Source: HGW-17 sp964516435 (GTDB taxonomy: Bacteria > Myxococcota_A > Polyangia > HGW-17). From it: DNA of 64,000 nt. Below the pieces are notes generated by a model, which was not told the origin of the DNA, did no database searches, and saw only the letters and a program-made list of their open reading frames with translations. Shown in pieces: positions 16,765 through 25,901 of the stretch (positions are counted from its first letter, which is position 1; each line of letters opens with the position of its first letter). Location: contig CAZEZP010000038.1 in assembly GCA_964516435.1 (NCBI GenBank), positions 1 through 64,000 of the forward strand, in the 5' to 3' direction. Made by a program: the position numbers and the translations under genes.

Positions 16765-17460
16765 ATGACCGATTTTTCGCAGTCCCAGGAACCCGAAAAC
16801 CCGATCTCCGGATGGGAAATGAACCCGGAAACCCTCATGGAATGGATTCTCCGGCAGGCGCTGGAGGGCGTACCCCCGTTTTCGCCCGCCGATGCGCTGG
16901 TGGAGGAAATCCGCCGTGCCCATCCCGCCGATCCGCCGCGGGAACTCGCCAAGAAACTGATGAAGCGCGAGTCGTACAAGAATTTTTCCACGGGATTCAT
17001 CACCGGCCTGGGAGGATTCGTGACGCTGCCGATGGCCATTCCCTCCTCCATTCTGGCGTCCTGGGTGCTCCAGGCCCGGCTGGTGGCCGCCGTGGCGAAA
17101 CTGGGAGGCCACGACCTGGAGGATCCGCGCATCCGCAAGCTCGTGATATGGGCGCTCTTCGGCGATGCGGTCAAGGAGGTCCTCAAGGCGTCCGGCGTCC
17201 AGTTGTTCAACAAATTCACGGCGTCCTTCATGATTCGCCTGCCGGCGGCTGCCATCGCGGCGGTGCAGCGCAGACTCGGTCTTCTTTTCCTGGAGCGCGC
17301 CACGCGCCAGACGGCCGCGGGATTGGTCAAGGCCGTTCCCGTGGCGGGCGGCGTCGTGTCGGGAATGGTGGATGCCGCCGTCCTGCGCCGCGTGGGCAGG
17401 ACCGCCATCGCCTGGTTCCTGGATGATCCGGAAACTGGAGGTGCAGCGGGTGAAACCTGA
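16765..17460 (+). CDS. EcsC-family protein
   Basis: The 231-residue protein resembles the EcsC family, a membrane-associated group named after the third gene of the Bacillus ecs ABC-transporter operon. Family-like segments include NFSTGFITGLGGFVTLPMAI, SWVLQARLVAAVAKLGGHDL, and a glycine-rich amphipathic core ending AGLVKAVPVAGGVVSG. It has no signal peptide and probably sits at the inner face of the membrane. No ABC transporter gene is next to it. AGGAGG precedes the ATG at 16765. The biochemical role of the family is not established. Confidence 0.8.
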   Translation: MTDFSQSQEPENPISGWEMNPETLMEWILRQALEGVPPFSPADALVEEIRRAHPADPPRELAKKLMKRESYKNFSTGFITGLGGFVTLPMAIPSSILASWVLQARLVAAVAKLGGHDLEDPRIRKLVIWALFGDAVKEVLKASGVQLFNKFTASFMIRLPAAAIAAVQRRLGLLFLERATRQTAAGLVKAVPVAGGVVSGMVDAAVLRRVGRTAIAWFLDDPETGGAAGET

Positions 17461-17532
17461 TGGCGGGAGTTTTGATTGAATAGCCTAAAATTGCAAATAA
17501 TTTAAATTCTCATTAGTAATTTATAGTTAACA

Positions 17533-18549
17533 TTAAAAAGTGTTGCGGATTTTGAAGTTGAACAGGCTCAGCAGGGGGATCACGTCCGCGTAGGGAACGA
17601 CGGCGGACAGGACGAGGCGATCCTTTTCGCGCGTCAGCGAAAGGCGCTCCAGCACGCGGGCGGCCTGCTGCATGCGGGGATCCGCCGCTATCGCCAGGTT
17701 CTTGCGCTGAATCTGGATTTGTGCCGAAACTGCGGCCTGCAGGGCCGCGGCCACGTCTTCGCGGGTGAAGACGATGCGGCCCCGCACGGCGAGGGAATCC
17801 TGTTCCGGCGCGAAAGCCAGGGCCAGGGTCGTGATTTCCGGGTGCTTCGGGAGGAGGACGCCTTTCGAGCACACGTAGAGCGCCTGGCCGGCTCCGAGTT
17901 CCCGGAAGAGTTCCTGCACGTCGGCGGGGAATTCGCGTTCATTCCAGTCCTGGCTCGCTCCCTGCAACCGTCCGGGGCCCGGCGAGGCGATTTCGAAGGT
18001 CAGCCGGGGGTGGATGAACACGTCCGCATCTTTCCGGGCTTCGTGCCGGTAATTTTCCTTCTGGAACTCGCCGGCAAGGCAGGAACGCACCCGGGTGGCA
18101 TCGAAGGAGCCGGCGGCCGCCACGGCGCCCTGCAGGCGGTTCCGGAAATCGGAAGGCAGGATGGCCTGCACGCGGTCGAGGCTGGAGAGCGGATCGGCGC
18201 CGCATGCCACCAGTTTCCCGAGCAGTCCCTGCTGGGCGGCCAGCCGGCGCAGCACGTCGGGGCGGGCCTTCAGGATCTGCAGGTTGCGCAGGACCGTGAA
18301 ATCCATCATCGCATAAAGCCGCGCCTGGGCCTGGCCCGCGCTGGCGGGCTTCGAACTCCCAGAGGCGGCGGGCGGGGAAGAAAGAGAGGGCGCCGGAACC
18401 GGTTTGGAATCCTGGGCGGCCGGCGGCGGCGCGGTATTGGCGGAACCCATGCCGTTTTCGGCGGCGGGCCGGGATTCCTGCACCCGTTCGCAGGCCAGTT
18501 GGATTAGCAGTGAAAGCAGGAGAATGGATGGCCACGGGGCAAGTCGCAT
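17533..18549 (-). CDS. Lipoprotein of unknown function
   Basis: This 338-residue protein has a lipoprotein-like signal (ILLLSLLIQLAC). A Pro/Ala/Ser-rich linker runs to about residue 75, and a soluble domain of alternating helices and strands follows (MMDFTVLRNLQILKARPDVL, ALYVCSKGVLLPKHPEITTL, IVFTREDVAAALQAAVS). The pattern resembles exported proteins of myxobacteria-like genomes that tabulate as hypothetical. GAGG stands before the ATG at 18549. It converges on the EcsC-like gene across a 72-base AT-rich gap. Confidence 0.7.
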   Translation of the reverse strand: MRLAPWPSILLLSLLIQLACERVQESRPAAENGMGSANTAPPPAAQDSKPVPAPSLSSPPAASGSSKPASAGQAQARLYAMMDFTVLRNLQILKARPDVLRRLAAQQGLLGKLVACGADPLSSLDRVQAILPSDFRNRLQGAVAAAGSFDATRVRSCLAGEFQKENYRHEARKDADVFIHPRLTFEIASPGPGRLQGASQDWNEREFPADVQELFRELGAGQALYVCSKGVLLPKHPEITTLALAFAPEQDSLAVRGRIVFTREDVAAALQAAVSAQIQIQRKNLAIAADPRMQQAARVLERLSLTREKDRLVLSAVVPYADVIPLLSLFNFKIRNTF

Positions 18550-18865
18550 GGAAAACCTCACAGCGGAGAACGAATCTTCTCTTCCGCGACGCCCGAACAA
18601 AGCGCAAAAACCGGAGGGCGTCAAGAAGGGCCGCAGGATGGGTGCCGGCTTTCAGAGGGAGACTGGATGGAACGCAGCAATCGGAAGATGAAGCCTGTCA
18701 TTGCGAGCTCGAAGCATGAAATCTTCATGGCCTCCGGGCGCGGGTTGACATGGAAGGAAATCGTCGCTGCGGCTTCGATGGACCACGGGCCGGACAGGTG
18801 CATCTGTCAGCGCCGGCCCAGGAAGAGCGGGTTTGCGGATTCCGTTCATGCGGGAAGGATGCGGA
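18550..18865. repeat. Gene-free stretch with REP-like element and strong hairpin
   Basis: No gene is seen in these 316 bases. TGTCATTGCGAGCTCGAAGC (18698-18717) resembles the CATTGCGAG...GAAGC repeats scattered in many bacterial genomes. It is followed by CATGAA/TTCATG around three bases. At 18787-18819, GGGCCGG and CCGGCCC enclose an inner ACAG/CTGT pair, making a long bulged hairpin. It lies 46 bases past the stop of the extensin-like gene but has no T-run, so it may be a non-canonical terminator or repeat remnant. No second copy is in the window. Confidence 0.4.
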
Positions 18866-19717
18866 TCACCAGTGCCTTGGGCGTGAACGGGGCGGTTCCC
18901 AGGGCCAGGGCGGCGGCGACGAAAGCTCGTGGTTGCGGTCGGGGGCCGCCGGCTGGGCGTCTTTCGGCCGAACCTCGGTTTTCGGAAGCTCAGTGGAGGA
19001 GGCCGGGACCTCCAGCGATTTCACGTCGTACTTCACCTTGAGTGCGACCGAGCGCGACGGGGAATCGATATGGAAGTGATCCCGGTGGTAGGCGTCGAAA
19101 TCGGGGCTGAGCACCGTCTTGAACAGGCCGGAGTCCCGCAGCGCGGCCATCACGCCGCGCAGGGCCGCGCCCTTGGCGGATTTCGAGTTCCAGTGCCCCA
19201 CCAGCGAAGCGTATCCGAAGGTTCCATCGATGGCCGTCACGTCCAGCGCCTCGCCATAGGCATGGCGGGACAACTGATGCTTCCCCCGCACGTAGGACAC
19301 GCGCCAGGCCGAGTTCCAGTACATCGAGGCCACGCCGTACTTCTGCAGTTTGGGGCCGGCGAGCACCAGGTTTTCAACGGTTTTGCATTCCAGGATCCAG
19401 GGCGCATCGGGGTTGTTCCAGGCCCTCCGGTAGGTGATGCCGCCCAGTTTGTCGGTGAGCGGCTTGATGGGGGTGCGCACATGGGGAACGTTGTCGTACA
19501 ACTGGTAGGGAACCCCCGCGGCCTTCAGGCGCGCCAGGCATTCCTTGTCCATGGCGGCCGTTGGAACGGAAATGCGCTTGATGTCCTTGATCAATTGCGG
19601 TGTCTTGTTCCACGGCTCCTTTTCTGTCTTTGCGCTCTTTGCGTTTTTTTTGGGTGGGCCCGCCGGCACGGCTCCAAAAAGAAGCCCCGCCAGCAGCCAT
19701 GCCAGTACATGCTGCAT
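18866..19717 (-). CDS. Extensin-like / LAS-type zinc peptidase, exported
   Basis: The 283-residue protein has an N-terminal signal (MQHVLAWLLAGLLFGAVPAG), a positively charged linker and an extensin-like C-terminal domain. The zinc ligand pattern of LAS peptidases is visible: SRHAYGEALDVT (H with D seven residues later) and YHRDHFHID. Such enzymes cut D-Ala-D-Ala or related bonds in peptidoglycan, so it probably acts on the cell wall in the periplasm. The last ~45 residues are a low-complexity Pro/Trp tail. It follows the small membrane protein at 19922 by four bases, at the end of the ATP synthase operon. Confidence 0.85.
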   Translation of the reverse strand: MQHVLAWLLAGLLFGAVPAGPPKKNAKSAKTEKEPWNKTPQLIKDIKRISVPTAAMDKECLARLKAAGVPYQLYDNVPHVRTPIKPLTDKLGGITYRRAWNNPDAPWILECKTVENLVLAGPKLQKYGVASMYWNSAWRVSYVRGKHQLSRHAYGEALDVTAIDGTFGYASLVGHWNSKSAKGAALRGVMAALRDSGLFKTVLSPDFDAYHRDHFHIDSPSRSVALKVKYDVKSLEVPASSTELPKTEVRPKDAQPAAPDRNHELSSPPPWPWEPPRSRPRHW

Positions 19718-19721
19718 CGCA

Positions 19722-19922
19722 TCACCGCAGGAAGAATTTGTAGATCACGTAGGCCGCCAGCAGCACGGTCGCGAGCGTGAGGATCCAGTCCATCACGCCG
19801 CCCTTCTTCTGCTTCTCGTCCTGCCCGGTCACGGATTTCGCGGCTTTCTTGAACCCGCCGCGCATGCCCATCAGCAGGCCGCCTGCGCCACTGGACCTCT
19901 CATTCTTCTTCCGTTTCTTCAT
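19722..19922 (-). CDS. Small basic single-span membrane protein
   Basis: This 66-residue protein has a lysine-rich, glycine-containing N-terminus (MKKRKKNERSSGAGG) and one C-terminal membrane helix (MDWILTLATVLLAAYVIYKFF). The ATG at 19922 overlaps the end of atpC and has GGAG six bases before it, inside the atpC acidic tail codons. It is unrecognised. Its position as the last small gene of the ATP synthase operon suggests an assembly or accessory role, but only by context. Confidence 0.68.
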   Translation of the reverse strand: MKKRKKNERSSGAGGLLMGMRGGFKKAAKSVTGQDEKQKKGGVMDWILTLATVLLAAYVIYKFFLR

Positions 19923-20355
19923 CGTCGTCTCCATCCAGCCGGATCAGATGTTTTTCCACTGCCTCCAGACACAGCAGGAGCCATGAAATTTCCTGTTCCA
20001 TCCGCGAGGCCTCTTCCGGGGGAAAGGGCCGCCTCGCCTGCAGTTCCTCCACGCGGGCGCGCAGGGCAGCGGCGTCTGCGTGATCCGCATCGAACACATC
20101 CTCTACCACGGAAACCAGTTTTCCGGAGGAAAAAAATCGCACCAGCCCCCCGCGGGCGAGCAGGGCGTGCTCCCGCCGGGCCGTGTGCACGCGGATCCAT
20201 CCCGGCAGCAGCAGGGCTTCCCAGGGGACATGCCCGGCCATGATGCCCACTTCTCCCGTGGAAATGCGGCAATCCACGCGGACGGCATTGTTCATGTTCA
20301 GCAGGGGGCCCTGCCGGGCGTGCAGGATGTGGACGGAAAACGTGTTCCTGGTCAT
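19900..20355 (-). CDS. atpC: ATP synthase epsilon subunit
   Basis: The 151-residue protein has the epsilon N-terminal beta-sandwich: STGEVGIMAGHVPWEALLLPG aligns with the GE.GI..GH...L..L.PG signature. It then has the two C-terminal helices (residues ~90-140), of which the second can insert into F1 to inhibit ATP hydrolysis. The C-terminus is a short acidic tail (DGDDDEETEEE), longer than usual. Epsilon forms the central stalk with gamma. It is the last F1 gene of the operon, 13 bases after atpD. Confidence 0.92.
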   Translation of the reverse strand: MTRNTFSVHILHARQGPLLNMNNAVRVDCRISTGEVGIMAGHVPWEALLLPGWIRVHTARREHALLARGGLVRFFSSGKLVSVVEDVFDADHADAAALRARVEELQARRPFPPEEASRMEQEISWLLLCLEAVEKHLIRLDGDDDEETEEE

Positions 20356-20368
20356 GGGTCCGCCTGAG

Positions 20369-21817
20369 TCAGAAGATCTGCCGATGGGCGAGCCGTTCGG
20401 CCTTCTCGCGCACCGAGTCGATGGTGCCGCACATCAGAAACGCCTGGTCCGGCAGTTCGTCGCAGCGTCCCTCCACGATTTCGCGGCAGCCCCGGATGGT
20501 TTCCTCCACCGGGATGAAGACGCCCGGGATGCCCGTGAAGTTCTCGGCCACGAAGAAGGGCTGCGAGAAGAAGCGCTGGAGTTTGCGCGCCCGGGAAACC
20601 GTCAGGCGGTCCTCCTCGGAGAGCTCGTCGATGCCCAGGATCGCGATGATGTCCTGCAGTTCCTGGTTGCGCTGCAGCATTTCCTGCACGCGCCGGGCCA
20701 GCCGGTAGTGCTCTTCGCCCACCACCTCGGGGGACAGGATGTTGGACGTGCTCTCCAGCGGATCCACGGCCGGGTAGATGCCCATGTCCACGATGCGCCG
20801 CGAAAGCACGGTGGTGGCGTCCAGATGCGAGAAGGTGGTCGCCGGCGCGGGGTCCGTCAGGTCGTCGGCGGGCACGTAGATGGCCTGGATGGAGGTGATG
20901 GAGCCGCGCAGGGTGGAGACGATGCGTTCCTGCAGTTCGCCCATTTCCTGGGCCAGGGTGGGCTGGTAGCCCACGGCCGACGGGATGCGCCCGAGCAGGG
21001 CGGAGACCTCCGAGCCGGCCTGCGTGAAGCGGAACACGTTGTCCACGAAGAAGAGCACGTCCTGGCCTTCCACGTCGCGGAAGTATTCGGCCACGGTGAG
21101 CCCCGAGAGCGCGACGCGGGCGCGGGCGCCGGGCGGCTCGTTCATCTGCCCGTAGATGAGTGCCACCTTGTCGAGCACGCCGGAATTGCGCATTTCCACC
21201 CACAGGTCGTTGCCTTCGCGCGTGCGTTCCCCGACGCCGCAGAACACGGAGGTGCCGCCGTGATGCAGCGCCACGTTGTGGATCAACTCCTGGATGATGA
21301 CCGTCTTGCCCACGCCAGCGCCCCCGAAGAGGCCGATCTTGCCGCCCTTGCGGTACGGGGCGAGGAAGTCGATGACCTTGATGCCGGTTTCCAGGTACGA
21401 CACCTTGGTGTCCAGTTCCACGAAACTCGGGGGCGGGCGATGGATGGGGAAGAACTGGGAACTGGCGATGGGGCCCTGCTCGTCCACCGGCTCGCCGATG
21501 ACGTTCATGATGCGCCCGAGCACCTGCGGTCCCACGGGCACCTGCACCGGCCCCTGGGTATCGAGCACTGGCTGGCCGCGGCGCAGGCCGTCGGTGGTGT
21601 CCAGGGCGATGCAGCGCAGCGTGCGTTCCCCGATGTGCTGGGAAACCTCCACCACGAGATTCCATTCGCGGTCGTCGATGACCGGATTGGTGATGCGCAG
21701 CGCCGTCTGGATGGGAGGCAGTTCGGGACCCTGCCAGGCCACGTCCACCACGGGACCGATGACCTGGAGGATGGTGCCCTGGGGCGCCGGATGGATTTCA
21801 ATGGCGTTCTGGTTCAT
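20369..21817 (-). CDS. atpD: ATP synthase beta subunit
   Basis: At 482 residues it has the standard length. It carries the N-terminal barrel (GTILQVIGPVVDV), the Walker A loop GGAGVGKT, GVGERTREGNDLW, the Walker B strand VLFFVDNVFRF, the conserved IPSAVGYQPTL segment and the DELSEED loop in ILGIDELSEEDRL. Beta holds the catalytic nucleotide sites of F1 and turns rotation into ATP synthesis. Its ATG overlaps the gamma stop by ATGA, inside a perfect ATTGCAAT palindrome (21816-21823). Confidence 0.98.
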   Translation of the reverse strand: MNQNAIEIHPAPQGTILQVIGPVVDVAWQGPELPPIQTALRITNPVIDDREWNLVVEVSQHIGERTLRCIALDTTDGLRRGQPVLDTQGPVQVPVGPQVLGRIMNVIGEPVDEQGPIASSQFFPIHRPPPSFVELDTKVSYLETGIKVIDFLAPYRKGGKIGLFGGAGVGKTVIIQELIHNVALHHGGTSVFCGVGERTREGNDLWVEMRNSGVLDKVALIYGQMNEPPGARARVALSGLTVAEYFRDVEGQDVLFFVDNVFRFTQAGSEVSALLGRIPSAVGYQPTLAQEMGELQERIVSTLRGSITSIQAIYVPADDLTDPAPATTFSHLDATTVLSRRIVDMGIYPAVDPLESTSNILSPEVVGEEHYRLARRVQEMLQRNQELQDIIAILGIDELSEEDRLTVSRARKLQRFFSQPFFVAENFTGIPGVFIPVEETIRGCREIVEGRCDELPDQAFLMCGTIDSVREKAERLAHRQIF

Positions 21818-22665
21818 TGCAATGCCTCGGATCCACTAATGATTTCCATCAACTCCAATGTAATTTTGGATTGACGAATTTTATTGTATTCCAGCCGGAA
21901 ACGCCCGATGAGTTCCTCGGCGTTCTTGGAGGCGTTGTCCATGGCCGTCATGCGGGAAGCGTGCTCGGACACCATGCATTCCAGCAGGATCCGGCGAAGA
22001 GCCGATTCCAGGTAAATAGGCAGAAACGTTTCCATGAACCGCCGGGAATCCGGCTCCACGTCGACTTCCATGCCGGGATCCTCGGGCCCCGGCGGCAGCG
22101 GGAACAGTTCGATGCGTTCCGGCTTCTGGCGCAGCAGGTTTTCGAAGCGCGCCATCACGGCTTCCACGCGCCGTACGCGCCCCTCCATCACCCAGCCGGC
22201 CAGTTTCCGGGCCGCCTCGCAGAGGGCCGTCTCATCCGGATTTTCCGTGGAGAGGGCGAACATGTCCTCCCATTCCGGGCGCGGGAAGCGCTCCGAAGGC
22301 ATGGCTTCCCGCCCCTTGCGGCCGAACACCGCGAACCGGATGCCGGCGAATGCGGGATCGCCGGCCGGAAACCACGCGGTGACCGCATGGGCGAGGTTCT
22401 GGGTCAGCGGCCCGCACATGCCCCGGTGCGGAAAGAAGGCCAGCACCAGATGGACGGACGGCGAATCCTGGGGATTCGGGTCCGGTTCCACGTCGGGCGC
22501 GGGTGGAATGAAGGACTGCATTTCCTGGCACAGTTTGCGGGACCGGTGCAGGGCATCCTGCAGCCTCCAGTATTTGACCGTGGACACCATCTTCATGGCG
22601 TCGGCGATCTTGCGGATGTTGTGCACCGCCTGGATGCGCTGCTTGAGGGTGCGCAGGTCCTGCAT
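21814..22665 (-). CDS. atpG: ATP synthase gamma subunit
   Basis: The 283-residue protein has the gamma N-terminal helix (LRTLKQRIQAVHNIRKIADAM, with MKMVSTVKYWR) and the C-terminal helix ending EYNKIRQSKITLELMEIISG, which together form the rotating coiled coil inside F1. The middle Rossmann-like domain is diverged: an HRGMCGPLTQNLAHAV segment stands where the usual DRGLCGxxN lies. AGGAGG before the ATG overlaps the atpA stop. The last ~25 codons are AT-rich and lead straight into the atpD start. Confidence 0.95.
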   Translation of the reverse strand: MQDLRTLKQRIQAVHNIRKIADAMKMVSTVKYWRLQDALHRSRKLCQEMQSFIPPAPDVEPDPNPQDSPSVHLVLAFFPHRGMCGPLTQNLAHAVTAWFPAGDPAFAGIRFAVFGRKGREAMPSERFPRPEWEDMFALSTENPDETALCEAARKLAGWVMEGRVRRVEAVMARFENLLRQKPERIELFPLPPGPEDPGMEVDVEPDSRRFMETFLPIYLESALRRILLECMVSEHASRMTAMDNASKNAEELIGRFRLEYNKIRQSKITLELMEIISGSEALQ

Positions 22666-22668
22666 CGG

Positions 22669-24186
22669 CTACTCCTCCTGCACCACGAAATTCCCGCGGA
22701 ATTCATCCAGCAGGGCCGACAGTTCCTGCTCCAGTTCCGGCGTCAGTTCACCGGTGGCTTCCAGTTTCTGAAGCACCGATGCGCCCCGCGCCGTCATGAA
22801 CGTGGAGAGTTCCTGGATCCAGCGCTGGATCTGGGATACAGGCACGTGATCGAAATGGCCGTGCGTGGCGGCGAACAGCAGCATCACCTGGCGCGCCATG
22901 GGCTGGGGCACGTTCAGCGGCTGGCGCATGACCATCATCATGCGCTCGCCGCGGGCGAGTTGATCGCGGGAGACGGGATCCAGATCCGAGCCGAACTGGG
23001 CGAACGCCTGCAGTTCGCGGTACTGCGCCAGTTGCAGGCGCAGGGGGCCGGCCACCTTCTTCATCGCCTTGGTCTGCGCCGCGCCGCCCACGCGGGACAC
23101 CGAGAGCGCCACGTTCACCGCCGGCCGCTGGCCCGAGTGGAACAGTTCGCTCTCGAGAAAGATCTGCCCATCCGTAATGGAAATGACGTTGGTCGGGATG
23201 TAGGCCGAGATGTCGCCGGCCTGCGTTTCGATGACGGGCAGGGCCGTGAGCGAGCCGCCCCCTCGCGCGGGCGAGAGTTTGGCGGCGCGCTCGAGCAGGC
23301 GGGAATGCAGGTAGAAGACGTCGCCGGGGTACGCCTCACGGCCGGGCGGGCGGCGCAGCAGGAGCGAAATCTGGCGGTACGCCACGGCGTGCTTGCTCAA
23401 ATCGTCGATGAGCACCACGGCATGCTGGCCGCGGTCCCGGAAATACTCGCCCATGGTCATGGCCGCATACGGGGCGATGAACTGCTGGGGCGCGCCATCG
23501 GCAGCCGAGGCGCATACGACGGTGGTGTAGTCCATGGCGTGATGGAAGCGCAGGCGGTCCACCAGGGTGGCCACGGTGGACTGCTTCTGGCCCACGGCCA
23601 CGTAGATGCATTTCACGTCCTTGCCCCGCTGGTTGATGATGATGTCCATGAGGATGCTGGTCTTGCCGGTCTGGCGATCCCCGATGATCAACTCGCGCTG
23701 GCCGCGTCCGATGGGGATGGGGGCGTCGATGGCGCGGATGCCGGTTTCCAATGGTTCACAGACGCCTTGACGATCCACGATGCCCGGCGCCTTGCGCTCG
23801 ATGGGAAGGCGTTCGGCCGCCGTGATTTCGCCCTGCCCGTCGATGGGCTGGCCCAGGGCGTTGACGACGCGCCCCAGCAGGGCTTCGCCCACCGGCACCT
23901 TCACGATGTCGCCGGTGCGCCGGGCCATGTCGCCCTCGCGCAGGTGTTCGGCGGATCCCAGCAGGGCGCATCCCACGGAGCCCTCCTCCAGGTTGAGGGC
24001 CATCCCGTACAGATCGTGGCCGAAATCGACCAGTTCGCCCGCCATGACGTTTTCCAGCCCGTACACGCGGGCGATGCCGTCGCCCACGGACAGGACGGTG
24101 CCCACCTCGGACACCTCCACGCGATGCTCGAACTGGGCGATTTCCTGAAGAATCACACTGCTGATTTCATCGGCTCTAAGTTGCAT
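22669..24186 (-). CDS. atpA: ATP synthase alpha subunit
   Basis: The 505-residue protein has the alpha hallmarks: the N-terminal helix that binds delta (MQLRADEISSVILQEIAQFE), VLSVGDGIARVYGL, the Walker A loop GDRQTGKT, IYVAVGQKQSTVATLV, LIDDLSKHAVAYRQISLLLRR (written here in part) and PTNVISITDGQIFLE. Alpha holds the non-catalytic nucleotide sites. The ATG at 24186 follows an in-frame GTG, and either could be used. It sits 25 bases after the delta gene. Confidence 0.97.
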   Translation of the reverse strand: MQLRADEISSVILQEIAQFEHRVEVSEVGTVLSVGDGIARVYGLENVMAGELVDFGHDLYGMALNLEEGSVGCALLGSAEHLREGDMARRTGDIVKVPVGEALLGRVVNALGQPIDGQGEITAAERLPIERKAPGIVDRQGVCEPLETGIRAIDAPIPIGRGQRELIIGDRQTGKTSILMDIIINQRGKDVKCIYVAVGQKQSTVATLVDRLRFHHAMDYTTVVCASAADGAPQQFIAPYAAMTMGEYFRDRGQHAVVLIDDLSKHAVAYRQISLLLRRPPGREAYPGDVFYLHSRLLERAAKLSPARGGGSLTALPVIETQAGDISAYIPTNVISITDGQIFLESELFHSGQRPAVNVALSVSRVGGAAQTKAMKKVAGPLRLQLAQYRELQAFAQFGSDLDPVSRDQLARGERMMMVMRQPLNVPQPMARQVMLLFAATHGHFDHVPVSQIQRWIQELSTFMTARGASVLQKLEATGELTPELEQELSALLDEFRGNFVVQEE

Positions 24187-24211
24187 CACGGCGCCAATCC
24201 ATTTCTCGTTC

Positions 24212-24754
24212 TCAGATTTCGATGTTCAAACGGTTGCAGAATCGCTGGATGGAACCGCGCAGGGTTCCGTCCACGAGCTTGTTTCCCACCCGGATGAGCA
24301 CGCCTCCGACCATTTCGGGATCGACCTCCTGGCGCACCAGGGCGCTTTCGCCATAAGCCTCGTGGATTCTGCGCCGGTACTCGGTGAAGAGTTCCGCCGG
24401 CAGCGGGTGGGAGGAAATCACGGATACCTGGATGCGTCCCATGCGCTTGTCGAGCCGGGCGCGATATTCGCGGAAGATGTCGGGAAAGGCCGACATCCGC
24501 CCGCGTTCCAGCAGGAGGAACAGGAAGCGGCGCGTCACGGGGAGGAAGTTGCGTTCCTCGCAGAGCCGCTGCATGACCCGCCGGCGTTCGGCCTGCGTGA
24601 AGGATGGATTGACCATCAGATCCTTCAGGCCGTGCTGGAAGTGGTCGGAAACGAGCATCAACTCGCGGGCGATGCGCTGGGCCATCTGCACGCTTTCGCC
24701 GGCGGCGAACTCCAGCGCCCTGGCATAGCGGGAAGCGATGAGGTCATGATTCAT
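24212..24754 (-). CDS. atpH: ATP synthase delta subunit
   Basis: The 180-residue protein begins with the delta helical bundle (LIASRYARALEFAAGE, LMLVSDHFQHGLKDLMVNPSF). It ends with the C-terminal signature around VRQEVDPEMVGGVLIRVGN KLVDGTLRGSIQR, where GG..I..G...D.S is the family pattern with T replacing S. Delta joins the top of F1 to the b-type peripheral stalk. GGGGAGG precedes the ATG at 24754, which lies 11 bases inside the preceding b' gene. Confidence 0.95.
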   Translation of the reverse strand: MNHDLIASRYARALEFAAGESVQMAQRIARELMLVSDHFQHGLKDLMVNPSFTQAERRRVMQRLCEERNFLPVTRRFLFLLLERGRMSAFPDIFREYRARLDKRMGRIQVSVISSHPLPAELFTEYRRRIHEAYGESALVRQEVDPEMVGGVLIRVGNKLVDGTLRGSIQRFCNRLNIEI

Positions 24755-25322
24755 GCCGCGCCTCCCCTTCGAACGTGGAGTCGAGTCCCTTCTGGAAAAG
24801 GTGCGGATGCGTGGCGGGCTGCACCGACGCATGCAGATCGGAGCGGAAGGCCAGCACGGCATCGGCCAGGATCTCGTTGCGGATCTGGCGGACCATGAGA
24901 TCCCGCTTGATGAGGATCTGCTTGAGCGTCTCGTTTTTCCGCATGGCCTGGTAATCGGCGGCTTTCCGGAATATCTGCTCGCGCTCGATTTCGATCTCCT
25001 GACGGATGCGTTCCTCGATCTCGGATTTCCGTTCCTCCATGGAACTTTCCAACTGCCGCGCCTTCTCACGAATCCTGGAAGATTCCTCCTCGTGGCGCAG
25101 GGCTTCCTCGATGCTCTGCCGGAAGCGGTCGTTTTCTTCCCGCGCCATGCGCGCCAGCGGCTTCAGAATGAAGCGGTGAGCCAAGTATAAGAAAATAGCG
25201 AAATCGATGAGGACGAAGACGATGGGCGGGCCTTCGTACTGGCCGGGCAGCGGATTGCCGACGTGTGGATAATGCAGCAGGTCCACCCAGTTGACGGAAG
25301 AGACGGCAGGAATGGGCATCAT
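24744..25322 (-). CDS. atpF: ATP synthase b-type subunit (b')
   Basis: The 192-residue protein has a ~30-residue N-terminal extension, one membrane helix (PIVFVLIDFAIFLYLAHRFI) and a long charged coiled coil (EEALRHEEESSRIREKARQL and onward). It ends with a conserved-looking C-terminal helix that would contact delta. With the gene upstream it gives two different b subunits, b and b', as in photosynthetic and many deltaproteobacterial ATP synthases. The ATG at 25322 overlaps the previous stop by ATGA, with GAGGG before it. Which of the two is b or b' cannot be decided by eye. Confidence 0.88.
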   Translation of the reverse strand: MMPIPAVSSVNWVDLLHYPHVGNPLPGQYEGPPIVFVLIDFAIFLYLAHRFILKPLARMAREENDRFRQSIEEALRHEEESSRIREKARQLESSMEERKSEIEERIRQEIEIEREQIFRKAADYQAMRKNETLKQILIKRDLMVRQIRNEILADAVLAFRSDLHASVQPATHPHLFQKGLDSTFEGEARHES

Positions 25323-25744
25323 GCGTCCCTCAATACCCTGGCTTTCAGGCTGCGGATGTATTCCGGAATCTGCTGTTCGAGTTTCGAACGGACCTTTTCG
25401 GCCTCGAACTGGAGTTGGGTTTCCGCAGCCGCCAGTTCCTCCTCGGCCTGCCGGTCGGCTTCCTGGCGCATGGCGTCGGCCTGGCGCTGGAACTCGCGCC
25501 GGGCTTCCTGCCGCTTCTGGCTCGCCTGCTGCCGGTGGGCTTCCAGTTCCTCCTGCAGTTTCGATTCGAGGAAGCGGACTTCGTCCAGAAGTTGCCGGGC
25601 GGTCTCGATGCGAACCTGCGTGGCGGCCCGGCGGCGTTCCCGCAAATCGAAGTACGGAGCGAACAGCCAACCGTTGAGAAGCACCATCAACAGCAGAAAC
25701 CACACGAGATGAACGAAGAAGGTGCCGTCGATGTCGAACAGCAT
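25319..25744 (-). CDS. atpF: ATP synthase b-type subunit (b)
   Basis: The 141-residue protein has an N-terminal membrane helix in the b/b' style (TFFVHLVWFLLLMVLLNGWL, then FAPYFDLRERR) followed by a continuous charged coiled coil to the end. The short length and the FDIDGTFFVHLVWF start match the b' group closely. It is the first recognisable ATP synthase gene of the operon, preceded by GAGGCAGG. A promoter candidate lies 158-186 bases upstream. Confidence 0.88.
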   Translation of the reverse strand: MLFDIDGTFFVHLVWFLLLMVLLNGWLFAPYFDLRERRRAATQVRIETARQLLDEVRFLESKLQEELEAHRQQASQKRQEARREFQRQADAMRQEADRQAEEELAAAETQLQFEAEKVRSKLEQQIPEYIRSLKARVLRDA

Positions 25745-25901
25745 TTCGCCTGCCTCTCGAGATGACGAATCCGCACGTCGTAGCCGGAACGAATGAAATA
25801 CGCCATCGGGAAACCTCGCGACCGAAGAAGCGTGGACGGCACGAGCCGAACGGGTTCCCGCGTGCGGCGGCGGAAGGGGCCGGGACGCACCCAGCTGGCC
25901 T

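Noticed and set aside
21817..24297. 826-codon plus-strand frame through the ATP synthase genes
   Set aside because: It mirrors atpG and atpA, whose families are certain; such long antisense frames are a by-product of high GC third positions.
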